Origin: Bacteroidota bacterium
GTDB lineage: Bacteria > Bacteroidota > Bacteroidia > Chitinophagales > Chitinophagaceae
DNA length: 35,864 nucleotides
Direction of reading: 5' to 3'
Assembly (NCBI GenBank): GCA_018267625.1
Contig: JAFDYC010000052.1
Location: 1-35,864, forward strand
Under the pieces are notes generated by a model. The model saw nothing but the letters and a program-made list of their open reading frames with translations, was not told where the DNA came from and did not search any database. Of the stretch, positions 22,691 through 31,994 are shown piece after piece. The stretch's first letter is position 1, and every line of letters begins with the position of its first letter. Position numbers and translations under genes: made by a program.

Positions 22691-24727
22691 TTACAAGTAG
22701 CGATTCTTTTCAACAAAAGGTTGATGCCCCTCAATCTTTATGATAATGTCCATGTCGTGAGAGTAATCCAAGCCGCCTCTCGCACTCCCTTCTTTTGTTG
22801 CATGAAAAATGCAGATGAAGCAGATTTTAGGATTGTGTAGGAAAAGCTCTCGGAGTTTATCACGTTTGATAGCACGATCACTTACGCTATCAATTACCAC
22901 GAAAGTGTACCCCTCAAAAGAGCCTGGCATTGCTCCCATGAAATCCAACCCATCAATATTGCCCGCCTGCCGGTCAATAATCTTCTTCTGCATCGACGCC
23001 GAAATCCCCTCCTCCAAGGCGAGGTAGGCAACTCGACCCTTCTTTAGTTGAATCAGGTCTTTGCAAAGTTCAATTACGAAAGAGCTCTTACCCTGAAAGG
23101 GCTTGCCATACACCATCATGTGAAAACCTATTGCAGGGTCGCCAACTACGTCCTTGAACCGACCCTTATAGCCAATCGTCTCAAAGCGCATCTTAGCCAG
23201 CTCTCTGGCGCTAACCGGCACCGCTGATTGTGTTGGTATCTCGGGAGCCGTTTGAATTACTGGAACGGTAGGCGGAATGACAGGGATTTGTGCGATGCTT
23301 CCTAGCCCGCTAAAGCCTCCTGAATTATTTCTGCTACGTGAAAGCCGCATTTCCAAAATATCCAGGTCTATTAGCCTTTCCGTAGCTGATGTTTCATTAC
23401 CGTCTATTCCCGCTATGCCCATGAACTTTTTTTTTGAAGACGGACTATTCAATACCTCCATCGTCAGCTCCTTTCGGCGAATCAGGCTTTTAGCAATTTC
23501 AAAGCAAAGACCCGGTACAGCGGTCTTCCGAAATGCCTTTCTTAGCGTAGCATCAGACAGGTTCTTGACACTTTCATCACGCAGTAAACGAATAACTGCA
23601 CCCTCCCCACTTCCTCCAACGATTCCCAAACCGTCTGCTCCATGTCCTGTAGCAATACCACCCAGCCCATGCAGCGTAGCTGCCGGAATGCTAATAGCCC
23701 CATCCTTGCCACTATCATATTCTGCAAGTGACTTCATAGCATGGCGGAGCTGATTGAGGTAAGGGTCTTCTTTCGGAATAGCATCTATTGCTTTTCCCAT
23801 CCTTCCAAGCAGTGCTTTTGCCTTCGTCTTGTCATACGCTTTTCCACTCATTGAGATAAAAGACTTCAGCAGCTTTACACTCGTACGCACTTCCTCGCCT
23901 TGTGCAATCTGCTTGTAGTGAGCAAGGGATACCGCATCAATCTCAACCTTCGCACTCTCGCCCATATTGGTAGCTAAAGAGAGTAGCTGTGACTGCATCT
24001 TTTCTATCTCTTGCAAGGCCGGGTTGCCGGTTTTTATACGCTGCTCAGTAATGGCCTTTTGCAGTCCATGAATAAGAGACACAATTTGGTCACGCGTTTT
24101 GACTTTACCATGTAAGGCGACATAGCGTTTAATGAACGCTGTAGAAGTCGGAATAGTTACGACCTGCTTAGGCTCTGGTAAGTCAGAAATATTCTTCGCT
24201 TTAGGAGCTTTCTTAGCCTTGCCCTGCTTTGCCCCGGCATTTGCCCCACCTTTTATTTCACTAAAGATGCTACTAAGCGAAAATGAGATATTGACTTTCT
24301 TTTCGGCAACCCTATCAACAATAATCTTGTTGCCCTTTATCTGAGCACTACCTGAACCGTTGCTTGTTCCGAGATGAGATTTCCTGAGTTGTTCAACCGT
24401 CTCGCCACGCTCAACATAGGGGCGAACGAGGGCTACCGCAACCGCACGGGCTTCCTGTTTAGTGCTTTCTGAAACGCTGGTTTCCGTTGACGCTGCTTTG
24501 GGCGACGCTGCCTTTTTCTTAGAAGCACTGCTTGTGGCATACTTCCCGATATAGCCGAAGTATTTGTCTACTACGCGGCGCACGTCTTCGTCGCTCTGGT
24601 ATATTTTCCAGTCGTTTCGGGAGGCGTCCGGGACAAGCGTATCGCGGGTTTTCTTGAGCGAATCAGGGACACTGGCCCAATTGATTTTTAGAATGGCGTC
24701 AAAGTAGTTATTGGTGGTTACAGTCAT
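22691..24727 (-). CDS. RecA-like P-loop ATPase with long N-terminal extension
   Basis: The C-terminal third (about 505-678) is a RecA-fold ATPase. Walker A is GKPFQGKS at 541-548, an acidic LALEEG segment lies near 570, and the Walker B strand is FVVIDS near 609-614. Then comes a strand ending in a polar residue (CIFHATKEGSARGG), typical of RecA/RadA/DnaB relatives. The extension of about 500 residues is not recognised. It has a low-complexity Lys/Ala/Ser stretch (about 65-90), helical segments around 200-350, and a Gly-rich ALHGLGGIATGHGADGLG region near 350. It may load onto or remodel DNA in replication or recombination of the element. It lies 32 bases after the polyvalent protein gene, so the two are probably made together. 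A9 at 23427-23435 is a possible slippage site. Confidence 0.75.
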   Translation of the reverse strand: MTVTTNNYFDAILKINWASVPDSLKKTRDTLVPDASRNDWKIYQSDEDVRRVVDKYFGYIGKYATSSASKKKAASPKAASTETSVSESTKQEARAVAVALVRPYVERGETVEQLRKSHLGTSNGSGSAQIKGNKIIVDRVAEKKVNISFSLSSIFSEIKGGANAGAKQGKAKKAPKAKNISDLPEPKQVVTIPTSTAFIKRYVALHGKVKTRDQIVSLIHGLQKAITEQRIKTGNPALQEIEKMQSQLLSLATNMGESAKVEIDAVSLAHYKQIAQGEEVRTSVKLLKSFISMSGKAYDKTKAKALLGRMGKAIDAIPKEDPYLNQLRHAMKSLAEYDSGKDGAISIPAATLHGLGGIATGHGADGLGIVGGSGEGAVIRLLRDESVKNLSDATLRKAFRKTAVPGLCFEIAKSLIRRKELTMEVLNSPSSKKKFMGIAGIDGNETSATERLIDLDILEMRLSRSRNNSGGFSGLGSIAQIPVIPPTVPVIQTAPEIPTQSAVPVSARELAKMRFETIGYKGRFKDVVGDPAIGFHMMVYGKPFQGKSSFVIELCKDLIQLKKGRVAYLALEEGISASMQKKIIDRQAGNIDGLDFMGAMPGSFEGYTFVVIDSVSDRAIKRDKLRELFLHNPKICFICIFHATKEGSARGGLDYSHDMDIIIKIEGHQPFVEKNRYL

Positions 24728-24759
24728 TAGGGTTTAGGGTTTATAAGGTTTGTATTCTA

Positions 24760-27700
24760 TCAGGCAGCTAATTCCAGCTCCATCTCCATTTCAAGCTCCA
24801 GAGCAAGTGCTCGAACCTTTACTTCTGCTGCTTCCGTTGCCTTTGCCGCCTCGCTTTCCGTAGGCTCCGGTGGTGCTTCCAAAGGCAGCCGAACCGCATA
24901 ATGCCTTTTCTTACTGGCAGCGGTAGTATCAATAGAAAGGCTGCTCATCAGGTACTTTGCCAGCTGGACAGTTCCAGGATGGCGCTCGCCTGTAAGCGAT
25001 AGAAAGGCATCTATGTGCTCAGCTCTTAAGAAAGCCACCATCTTATCGGATTGCTTTTCCCAAATGCCAGCTTCAATAAGCGTATGCAGTTCCTTGTCCA
25101 GGTAGATTCCACCTCCGCCCTGTTTGGAGGCAGGCACGTAGAGCTTAAAGCGCCCGCTATATTCTTTGGCTATGATAAGTCCGTTACTGCATTTATAGTT
25201 TGTTCCGGCAGGCATAGACCTAATGGCATCTGCTGCTTTGAGAAGAGGAACAATAACCTTATCGCCACCACTGCCACGCTCATCCGGGTTCCAGCTTTCA
25301 GGCATCAATAGCCCCTTTTCGTTGCTGCCATTAAGGGTGGTATAGTCAATCAACCTTCCCTTAAATGAACCAAGGGCCTGCAAAAGGTTACCCGTAATGA
25401 TATATCGCCTCTTCCTTGCAGCCTGGCTCCCGGCTATTGCATCTACCCAGGTCTGCTGCAATTCCTCCTCTGACCCAGGCTGGCGCTTATGAACACTAGC
25501 GGCGACTATCGGATTAATCTGCTCATGCATGGAAGCGGGCAGCTCCAGGTATTTCATTCCATTTGCAATGGCAAAACGAAGCTTAACGGCACTCGGAGCA
25601 AAAGGATTGGCTTTTCTGCGGTCTATCTGGAATCCCAAGAAGACAGTCGGGATGTTCTCAACACCCATTCCCATTACTGCAACAGGATAAGCGCACATTC
25701 TGCCCGCATGAAAGAACCGGAAGTAGCTCGAAAGGGACTGCTCAATATTGCGGCTTTTCTGCACCGCCTTCCTTACGGCCAGTTCCTTCGCTTCCCTCAC
25801 TTTCACTTCCTGCTCTTTGATTGCACCCGCTCTTTCGTGATCGTCTTCTATTCGCTGAATAGACTTAAGCAGCGGTACTTCTTCCTGTAAGCGCTCATAC
25901 TTTGCATTCAGGACGGTCAGTTCAGCTTGCAGCTTTGCATCATGCCACGCCTTGAACTCATCCTGCAATGCCTTCTGTTGCTCTTTGGCATCCCGCCCAG
26001 CGAGTGATTCTTTCAGGATATTGGAAAGCTCAGTTGCTGAATAGGGCTTGCGCAGCACATTAACTTCGGCCAGTTCAAGATTGACATTTTCTCCAAATGG
26101 AGATCCACCGCCTGAGCCCACACTGATAATGGAGCTGCGAACCGTTTCAGCCTGCAGGTTCATCGCCTCCAGTTCCAAGTCGTATTCTCCTGCCTGCTTT
26201 AGGTAGCTGACAAGGTCGTTATATCGTTGGCTGATTTCATCATAGAATGCCTTCTGCATGTCAGTAGAAAGCACTGCCACGCGGCCTGATACCTTTTGCG
26301 CTGCATTCTCTGTCGTTGTTACGTCCTTTCGCTCGCTGCTGTCACCAGAATCCTTAATATTTAATGGATCGTCCAATAGCTCATTTAGCTCGGGATTATC
26401 CAGCAGGTATTCCTTTACTACCTTATCGCCGTACTTATTCAGGAAGTCCGGCACATCGAGAATTGAAGAAGATTGCTTCTGGTTGGATGAGGTATTTGCG
26501 TCTAGTGATTTCAGCTTCTTTTGAAGCATCATCATCAGCCGTTGCTCGGCAGGAATGGCAGAAGTCAGGTAGTCGTATATGGGCTTCAGGATTTGACCCG
26601 TACGGTTAATGCGCCCGCGCTTCTGTACCTCTGTATTGATGTCCAGCTCAGCCTGCAACACTATCATTACCCGCTGCCTTACTTCGGCTGGAGGCACCTT
26701 AGAAGTAGGAATCGCATGAGCCGACGCCCCGGTTGAGCCACTTTGATTGATGAGCAGCACATCTACTTCATTATTGTTGAAGCGCCGGAATGCATCATTA
26801 GTGTTCTCCTTCTTTCTGGCATAGACCATTCCGGTCATCTGAGGCAGGTAGTCCAATACTTCTGGTACGTCTAAGTCTGTATTAACTGCTACACCTTCCT
26901 CATTTAACTGGTGGCTGTCCGGCTGCATGGTTTTCCAGCGTAGTCTGCTTGCCGCATCCGCTCTTTGACCATCGTAGCGTTTACCACTGTTGCGACTGCC
27001 TATCCTTAGTCCCAACTTCCGGCCCGTTACCTCAGCAACAGAATATCCAGCAGACTGTATTTTCTCAATCAGGATGTCAATTGGCGAGATGCAAAGGCCG
27101 GTAGCGACCTTTTCAATGTCCTCCATGATGGAGTTGTATTCCGCTAGTGCCTCGGCAGATAGGTCGCTTGGGGGGATGCGCTGGTAGCTGGGATTGCCCC
27201 GCTCATCACGCACCGTGATTTTCATAATACCGTCAATCCCTCGCTTTAGCACCTCGCTGAAGTCAGCCTTGATTACATCGCCGTCTGATAAAGGCAGGCC
27301 GCGCTCATTTTCCATCGTCTCCAGGAAAGCACCCATAGTGGACGAAAAGGCAATAACCGGCTTCTTTCCTTCCCTGAGTCTTTCAATAGCCCGGTCCGCA
27401 ACTGCTTCTGCCTTTACGGCAAATAGCATCTGGTTGATTACGTTAAATACTTTGGAGAAGTAAGGGGTATTGTCCACGCCCGCCTTTTCTGTTCCTTTCC
27501 GCGCTTCTACTTCTTTGCTCTCTGCCGCAACAATCTTATCCATCTCATTTACGGCTGGCTCCACATGGGCTATCTGAAAGGCAATAATCCGCCGGATAAT
27601 GGAGGTGACAATATCGGCAGTGGCCTTGTGCTCCTGCGCCTTGTCTTCCATTGTGAGGTAATTGACCTCAATGCCTTCGTAGCTTCTTTCCCGCCGAAGC

Positions 27701-30507
27701 ATCTGGCCTTCGCTTACAAGCTGGGCAGAGATAACCTCCTGAAGGGCGACGCCACCGCTCTCAATAGCCTCAACAAGGTTCTCATCTGAGAGGGCACAGT
27801 CTGCCATGCAAGTCTTCATGGCATAGATGGGCATGTTGTCCGGGCGCTTGGCAAACGTGGCCGAAAGGAAGATTACCCCTTTTGTACTCTTAACTACACC
27901 CTTTAGAAACGTCCCTGTATTAGATGAGCCTGATGAGTTGTGCGCCTCATCCAGGATCATAATGCTGTCCTCAGCTATGGCTTGCAGAAAAGCGGGCTTT
28001 AGTGGCTTTGTCTCCGGGCTATTGAACTGCGAATAGGTTGCAACTGAGAAGTTGAATCTACCTGGCAGCAGCCGGCTTTCAAAGATGGTCTGCTGTTCAG
28101 GAGCTGTAAGGGCAGAATAGATGATATTACCGTCTTCGTCCTTAATGTCTGTTTTGCTTTCCTTGCCGTTTACAATGAAAGGAACAAGGTCAGCACTGCC
28201 AATGGCCTTCAGGTCGCGATAGATATCTGAGAACAGGTTTGGCTTTTCTGTTACGAACACAGGACGAATGCCTTGCTGACAGGCATAGCGAATAATAGCC
28301 GCAGCTACGCGGCCCTTACCGATGCCGGTCTGGTCACCAATGATCATTCCCTGCCTACGGCCTTCTATGTTGTAAATCGCCATAGCTACCGCGTCAATTT
28401 GCTCCGCGCTGAGCGCTCTGGCCAACTCAGATAGCGTTCCGTATCCTAAGCGGTCACGAACAAAATTGTCTACGTCTCCGCCTACCTCCTCCTGAATCCA
28501 GCGAAGGGCCTCGTGGGTTTCAAAAGCCATGCTATCCGGCACCTGCGTCTGTAGGGATTTCCCGATGTCTGAGGCGGGAGAATAGGCCATCCCCAACCCT
28601 TCCCAGCTTTTATCTACCACCATGTAACCCCGGCGGGCCAGAAATTGTACAATAGAGCCAGTAGTTTCATGGATACGATAGTCCTCCCGAACTGTCTTGG
28701 TCCATGTCTTACCACAACAGATAAATGATCTGCTGTCAAGTCCTGCCTCCGTTGCTACATCCAACCTTGCCTCTGGCTTAATTTCTAAACGTTGCAAAGC
28801 AGGGTTGTAATGAATACAAATCACATTGGAAAGCCTTGTACCTGGGCCTATGCTATTGTCTTTACCTGAGCCGGTCAAGCCATCTTCCAATTCCGTCATG
28901 TCTATTTCCAATTCAAGGGCAAGCGCACGGGCTCTAGTGGTAGCCATATCAGTATCTGTTTTGGTAGTAGAAGGTGATTGTTGCGGAGGATGTTGTCTGT
29001 TAAGCTGGTATTGGGGAATGTCCATTGCGGCGATTACCCGCTCGTAGAGCGTATCAAAGTCAGATACTACCTTATCAGAGCTTGGGCTAAACAGTGGCGT
29101 AGTGCCACCTACCTCACGCTTTGCCCCGGATATTAGTATCAGCCTTACGTCGAAGGAAGTCCCTTGCCTGCTGTACAGCTTATGGCCGTCGATGTTGATT
29201 ACGTCAGCGACATTGTAATGGGAATAGAGATAGTTAAAGAAGATGCGGTTTTTACCTGCCTTAATCCGTCCCAGCTCGTCCCATTCAGTATGGCCGCCAA
29301 TGATGATCGCTGCCTTGCCGTGTGTTGCCATGCAATCAAGGGCACGAAGTGCCATAAGCTGCTCCAGGCTACTGATTTTATAGCCATCATAGTCCACCTT
29401 CACATCCACTGTTCCAAATGGCGGATTAGTGACTATAGCATCAAACTTTCTCCACCATTTTGAGGGAAAAGGCTTGGAAGCGTCTAAGGCGGTTACCTCC
29501 CGGTAGCCTTGCGTCAGAAGGTTAGTTCTCCTTGTCTCATCAATTTCATTTACGATACAACGATGAGCAGGTGCTGCAATCGTAAGGAGCCCATTGCCCG
29601 CAGATGGTTCAAAGGCAATAAAGTCGGGAGTCCCCGTATGAAACAGCCAGAGCTCGTTCAGCCTGCACCATACCCCGGCCAGATATGCAATAGGCGCTGG
29701 TGTACTGTATTGCTGAAGCAATACGCTATTGGAAGTCCGGTGCGATAGATTAGCCTGTATGTTGTACAGGTCAACAATAGACTGATACCTTTCCCAAGTT
29801 GAGCCGGGAGCGTTTGCCAATTCCCGTGCCCGGTTCACTATGGCAAGCTCGGTAAGCTCCTTTACAGCCGTCTTGTCCTCGATGCCAAATTGAGCCGCCA
29901 GCCTTTCTGTGCTGCGTTTGTTATGCTTAGTACCGGCCTTCAGGTCTGACATCATCCGCTGCACGTAATCCGCTGGAGTTGGCTTAGGTGCAATTGAGCT
30001 AAGCCCACTGAGTCCAAGCAATCCTTCCTCTGCAAACGAAAAGTATCGCTCGCGGGTAAGGATGAGGTGGTCAAGCAAGCGTATGTCCACCAGCTTAGCC
30101 CCTTCCCTGAGTTTTTCGGTAAGCTTATGGTCTGCCTCACTTGGCGTCAGATTGCCCGAGGGGTGATTATGGGCTATTGCCATACTCACGGCTGCACATT
30201 TCAGGGCAGCACCGATTATCAGACGGACGTCAGCAACCGTTGCCGTGATGCCGCCACGACTGTGGCGGTAGTAGCCAATGATGTCGCACTTCTGGTTCAG
30301 GTAAAGAACGATGAACTGTTCCTGTAGCTCTATTTCATCCTTCCCCAATGTTGTTTTCAGGAAGTCTGCCACATCCTGAGCCGAGCGAATATTACCCTTG
30401 AACACCCTTGCATTAGCACGCGTGTAGGTAACATTCAGCTCTGGTATCTCCAGTTCAACCTCACCAAGGCCGCAGAGTACGATTTCAGGAATTGGGGAAT
30501 AGCTCAT
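24760..30507 (-). CDS. Polyvalent protein: RadC/JAB, DNA methyltransferase and Strawberry-notch helicase
   Basis: This is a 1915-residue multidomain protein. Residues 30-165 are a RadC-type JAB domain with metal ligands in AHNHPSGNLTPSEAD (112-126). Residues about 265-470 are an N6-adenine methyltransferase with PSAGNG (301-306) and NPPF (361-364). Residues about 640-1345 form an SF2 helicase of the Strawberry-notch type: GDQTGIGKG (724-732), DEAH (853-856), SATF (882-885), then INQSGSTGASAH (near 1254-1265) and GRINRTGQ (1298-1305). The C-terminal 550 residues contain a coiled-coil stretch and unknown domains. Similar methyltransferase-helicase fusions include phage P1 DarB, packaged in the virion to protect incoming DNA from restriction. 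I infer an antirestriction or DNA-entry role. All catalytic motifs seen look intact. Confidence 0.88.
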   Translation of the reverse strand: MSYSPIPEIVLCGLGEVELEIPELNVTYTRANARVFKGNIRSAQDVADFLKTTLGKDEIELQEQFIVLYLNQKCDIIGYYRHSRGGITATVADVRLIIGAALKCAAVSMAIAHNHPSGNLTPSEADHKLTEKLREGAKLVDIRLLDHLILTRERYFSFAEEGLLGLSGLSSIAPKPTPADYVQRMMSDLKAGTKHNKRSTERLAAQFGIEDKTAVKELTELAIVNRARELANAPGSTWERYQSIVDLYNIQANLSHRTSNSVLLQQYSTPAPIAYLAGVWCRLNELWLFHTGTPDFIAFEPSAGNGLLTIAAPAHRCIVNEIDETRRTNLLTQGYREVTALDASKPFPSKWWRKFDAIVTNPPFGTVDVKVDYDGYKISSLEQLMALRALDCMATHGKAAIIIGGHTEWDELGRIKAGKNRIFFNYLYSHYNVADVINIDGHKLYSRQGTSFDVRLILISGAKREVGGTTPLFSPSSDKVVSDFDTLYERVIAAMDIPQYQLNRQHPPQQSPSTTKTDTDMATTRARALALELEIDMTELEDGLTGSGKDNSIGPGTRLSNVICIHYNPALQRLEIKPEARLDVATEAGLDSRSFICCGKTWTKTVREDYRIHETTGSIVQFLARRGYMVVDKSWEGLGMAYSPASDIGKSLQTQVPDSMAFETHEALRWIQEEVGGDVDNFVRDRLGYGTLSELARALSAEQIDAVAMAIYNIEGRRQGMIIGDQTGIGKGRVAAAIIRYACQQGIRPVFVTEKPNLFSDIYRDLKAIGSADLVPFIVNGKESKTDIKDEDGNIIYSALTAPEQQTIFESRLLPGRFNFSVATYSQFNSPETKPLKPAFLQAIAEDSIMILDEAHNSSGSSNTGTFLKGVVKSTKGVIFLSATFAKRPDNMPIYAMKTCMADCALSDENLVEAIESGGVALQEVISAQLVSEGQMLRRERSYEGIEVNYLTMEDKAQEHKATADIVTSIIRRIIAFQIAHVEPAVNEMDKIVAAESKEVEARKGTEKAGVDNTPYFSKVFNVINQMLFAVKAEAVADRAIERLREGKKPVIAFSSTMGAFLETMENERGLPLSDGDVIKADFSEVLKRGIDGIMKITVRDERGNPSYQRIPPSDLSAEALAEYNSIMEDIEKVATGLCISPIDILIEKIQSAGYSVAEVTGRKLGLRIGSRNSGKRYDGQRADAASRLRWKTMQPDSHQLNEEGVAVNTDLDVPEVLDYLPQMTGMVYARKKENTNDAFRRFNNNEVDVLLINQSGSTGASAHAIPTSKVPPAEVRQRVMIVLQAELDINTEVQKRGRINRTGQILKPIYDYLTSAIPAEQRLMMMLQKKLKSLDANTSSNQKQSSSILDVPDFLNKYGDKVVKEYLLDNPELNELLDDPLNIKDSGDSSERKDVTTTENAAQKVSGRVAVLSTDMQKAFYDEISQRYNDLVSYLKQAGEYDLELEAMNLQAETVRSSIISVGSGGGSPFGENVNLELAEVNVLRKPYSATELSNILKESLAGRDAKEQQKALQDEFKAWHDAKLQAELTVLNAKYERLQEEVPLLKSIQRIEDDHERAGAIKEQEVKVREAKELAVRKAVQKSRNIEQSLSSYFRFFHAGRMCAYPVAVMGMGVENIPTVFLGFQIDRRKANPFAPSAVKLRFAIANGMKYLELPASMHEQINPIVAASVHKRQPGSEEELQQTWVDAIAGSQAARKRRYIITGNLLQALGSFKGRLIDYTTLNGSNEKGLLMPESWNPDERGSGGDKVIVPLLKAADAIRSMPAGTNYKCSNGLIIAKEYSGRFKLYVPASKQGGGGIYLDKELHTLIEAGIWEKQSDKMVAFLRAEHIDAFLSLTGERHPGTVQLAKYLMSSLSIDTTAASKKRHYAVRLPLEAPPEPTESEAAKATEAAEVKVRALALELEMEMELELAA

Positions 30508-30540
30508 CTTGTTCTTTTCTTCTGTGTTTTGCGACCTGGG

Positions 30541-31221
30541 TTATGCGTATCTAACGAGAAACCATCCAAGGAGCAGTAATCCGACTACGACACCGCTAAT
30601 ACTGCTTGACTTAGGATGCGCAATGACAAAGTCCTTTATATGACCGGCTTCTTCTTCTACCTTGTCAATAGCTTCTTCTATTACACCAAAGAGCCTGCTG
30701 CGCACACTCGTCGGAACGATGGTTACCACGTAGCGTTTGAAGTCTGCTACCGTTATATGCTTTGCCCCTTTTGAAACAGCGGGGTTCTGCCTTGCGATTG
30801 TGTCGGCTGAAAGCGTTTTGGTTTGCAACACCCAATCGTCATGTTTCCCAATCATGGCAGGAAAGAAGGTGGCAGCATACACATCATAGTAGCTCTTCAT
30901 CTTGCCTTTGTAAGGCATGAAATAGAGCTTCACAAGGTCAAGCTGGGAGAGCAGCGGCATAGTCAGGATGTGCGCCAGCGACGGCACTTTACCTAGTTTG
31001 AGGATACCGCTGGCATTGGTGAACTGCAGCACTCCCGCAGCAACAAGGTGCTTGTCTTTGCCCTGGCGGTTGGCAGCATCGCCTTTCAGCTTGCTTTCTG
31101 CCCACATCACCTGCATAAGCCAGTCCGGGTGAATGCCCAAAAAGGTGGCGATGTCTTTTACTTTCTTTCCAAAGGCTTCGCGCAGGGAAGCAGGGAGCTT
31201 TTCGATATACAGGAGGTTCAT
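30541..31221 (-). CDS. Membrane-anchored lytic transglycosylase-like protein
   Basis: This 226-residue protein begins MNLLYIEKLP. Residues 30-43 (HPDWLMQVMWAESK) match the catalytic-Glu helix of lysozyme-like transglycosylases, with Glu42 as the likely acid. GVLQFTNASG near 63-72 corresponds to the G-L-M-Q-type motif. The rest of the domain follows to about 150. The C-terminus has one hydrophobic helix (about 206-224, VVVGLLLLGWFLV), so the enzyme would be fixed in a membrane. It probably cuts peptidoglycan during genome entry or release. It lies 33 bases before the polyvalent gene and 36 bases after the second transglycosylase gene. Confidence 0.75.
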   Translation of the reverse strand: MNLLYIEKLPASLREAFGKKVKDIATFLGIHPDWLMQVMWAESKLKGDAANRQGKDKHLVAAGVLQFTNASGILKLGKVPSLAHILTMPLLSQLDLVKLYFMPYKGKMKSYYDVYAATFFPAMIGKHDDWVLQTKTLSADTIARQNPAVSKGAKHITVADFKRYVVTIVPTSVRSRLFGVIEEAIDKVEEEAGHIKDFVIAHPKSSSISGVVVGLLLLGWFLVRYA

Positions 31222-31257
31222 AAGTTCTTTTTCTGTTGTAGTGTTTGATTAATCGGG

Positions 31258-31989
31258 TTAGATAGTGAACAGCTTTTCTTTATACACGAGGTCGAGGTAG
31301 GAGCCGACTCCTAGCATCTTCTTCAGATAGCTTTTACTTTCAGTATTGACCTGCGGAAGCCGCACAAGGGAAGCGGTATCTGCCGGTGCAGTAATGGCTC
31401 TTGTTCCTTGCGAAATGGCTTTGTTGTACGGACCCGCGTTATAGGCTATAATGGCTTTGTTGAGGCTACCCGCGAAGCGTTCCAGGTTCCAGCGCAGCAC
31501 TACAGCGCCCGCCATAATGTTGAAAGCAGCGTCACTTTCCATCAGTCGGGCAAGCTGACCGGTAATCGCGGTTGGATTGTAGCGGCTGACGCTGTGCTGC
31601 AATAGCTGCGGACATTTAGTTTTCACTTCCGCCTTTATCACTTCGGGAACTGTAGCACCCTTCACCTCTACGCCCCATTTGATAAAAGCATCATAGAATG
31701 GCCCTGCCGCGCATTGCATCAGTCCTTTGAATTGTGAGCCGGGCCGGGTGAACATCTTCCCACCGCTTTCCGTGGCAATGAAACCGACTAAGACACCGCG
31801 CGGAATGTCAAGCGCATCGGCAAAGCGGCTTATTGATGGGCCATAGTTGGCAACAATGCCTTGCAAAATGGCGACATTATCCTGCTTGCCTTTCGGAGAA
31901 GCGAAGTCGTACCATCCACTACCGGTCTGGTAGCGGTGACTGCCGACGCTCGGCGACCCAATATCAACAACGAGTCTTGTAAATAACAT
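31258..31989 (-). CDS. Lytic transglycosylase, SLT domain
   Basis: This 243-residue protein has the complete set of SLT motifs: VGFIATESGG with catalytic Glu74, FKGLMQ at 87-92, and IIAYNAGPYNKA near 188-199. It would cleave the glycan strands of murein between MurNAc and GlcNAc. There is no signal peptide or membrane helix. It may therefore be a virion component, or be exported by another route, unlike host transglycosylases. It is placed between the basic-tail protein and the membrane-anchored transglycosylase in the minus-strand unit. Two such enzymes side by side suggest a cell-wall-crossing device rather than housekeeping. Confidence 0.88.
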   Translation of the reverse strand: MLFTRLVVDIGSPSVGSHRYQTGSGWYDFASPKGKQDNVAILQGIVANYGPSISRFADALDIPRGVLVGFIATESGGKMFTRPGSQFKGLMQCAAGPFYDAFIKWGVEVKGATVPEVIKAEVKTKCPQLLQHSVSRYNPTAITGQLARLMESDAAFNIMAGAVVLRWNLERFAGSLNKAIIAYNAGPYNKAISQGTRAITAPADTASLVRLPQVNTESKSYLKKMLGVGSYLDLVYKEKLFTI

Positions 31990-31994
31990 AGTGG

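Noticed and set aside
24727..24750. TTAGGGTTTAGGG telomere-like stretch before the RecA-like gene
   Set aside because: Only two short units and no wider array; it is the A-rich leader of a minus-strand gene read from the other strand.
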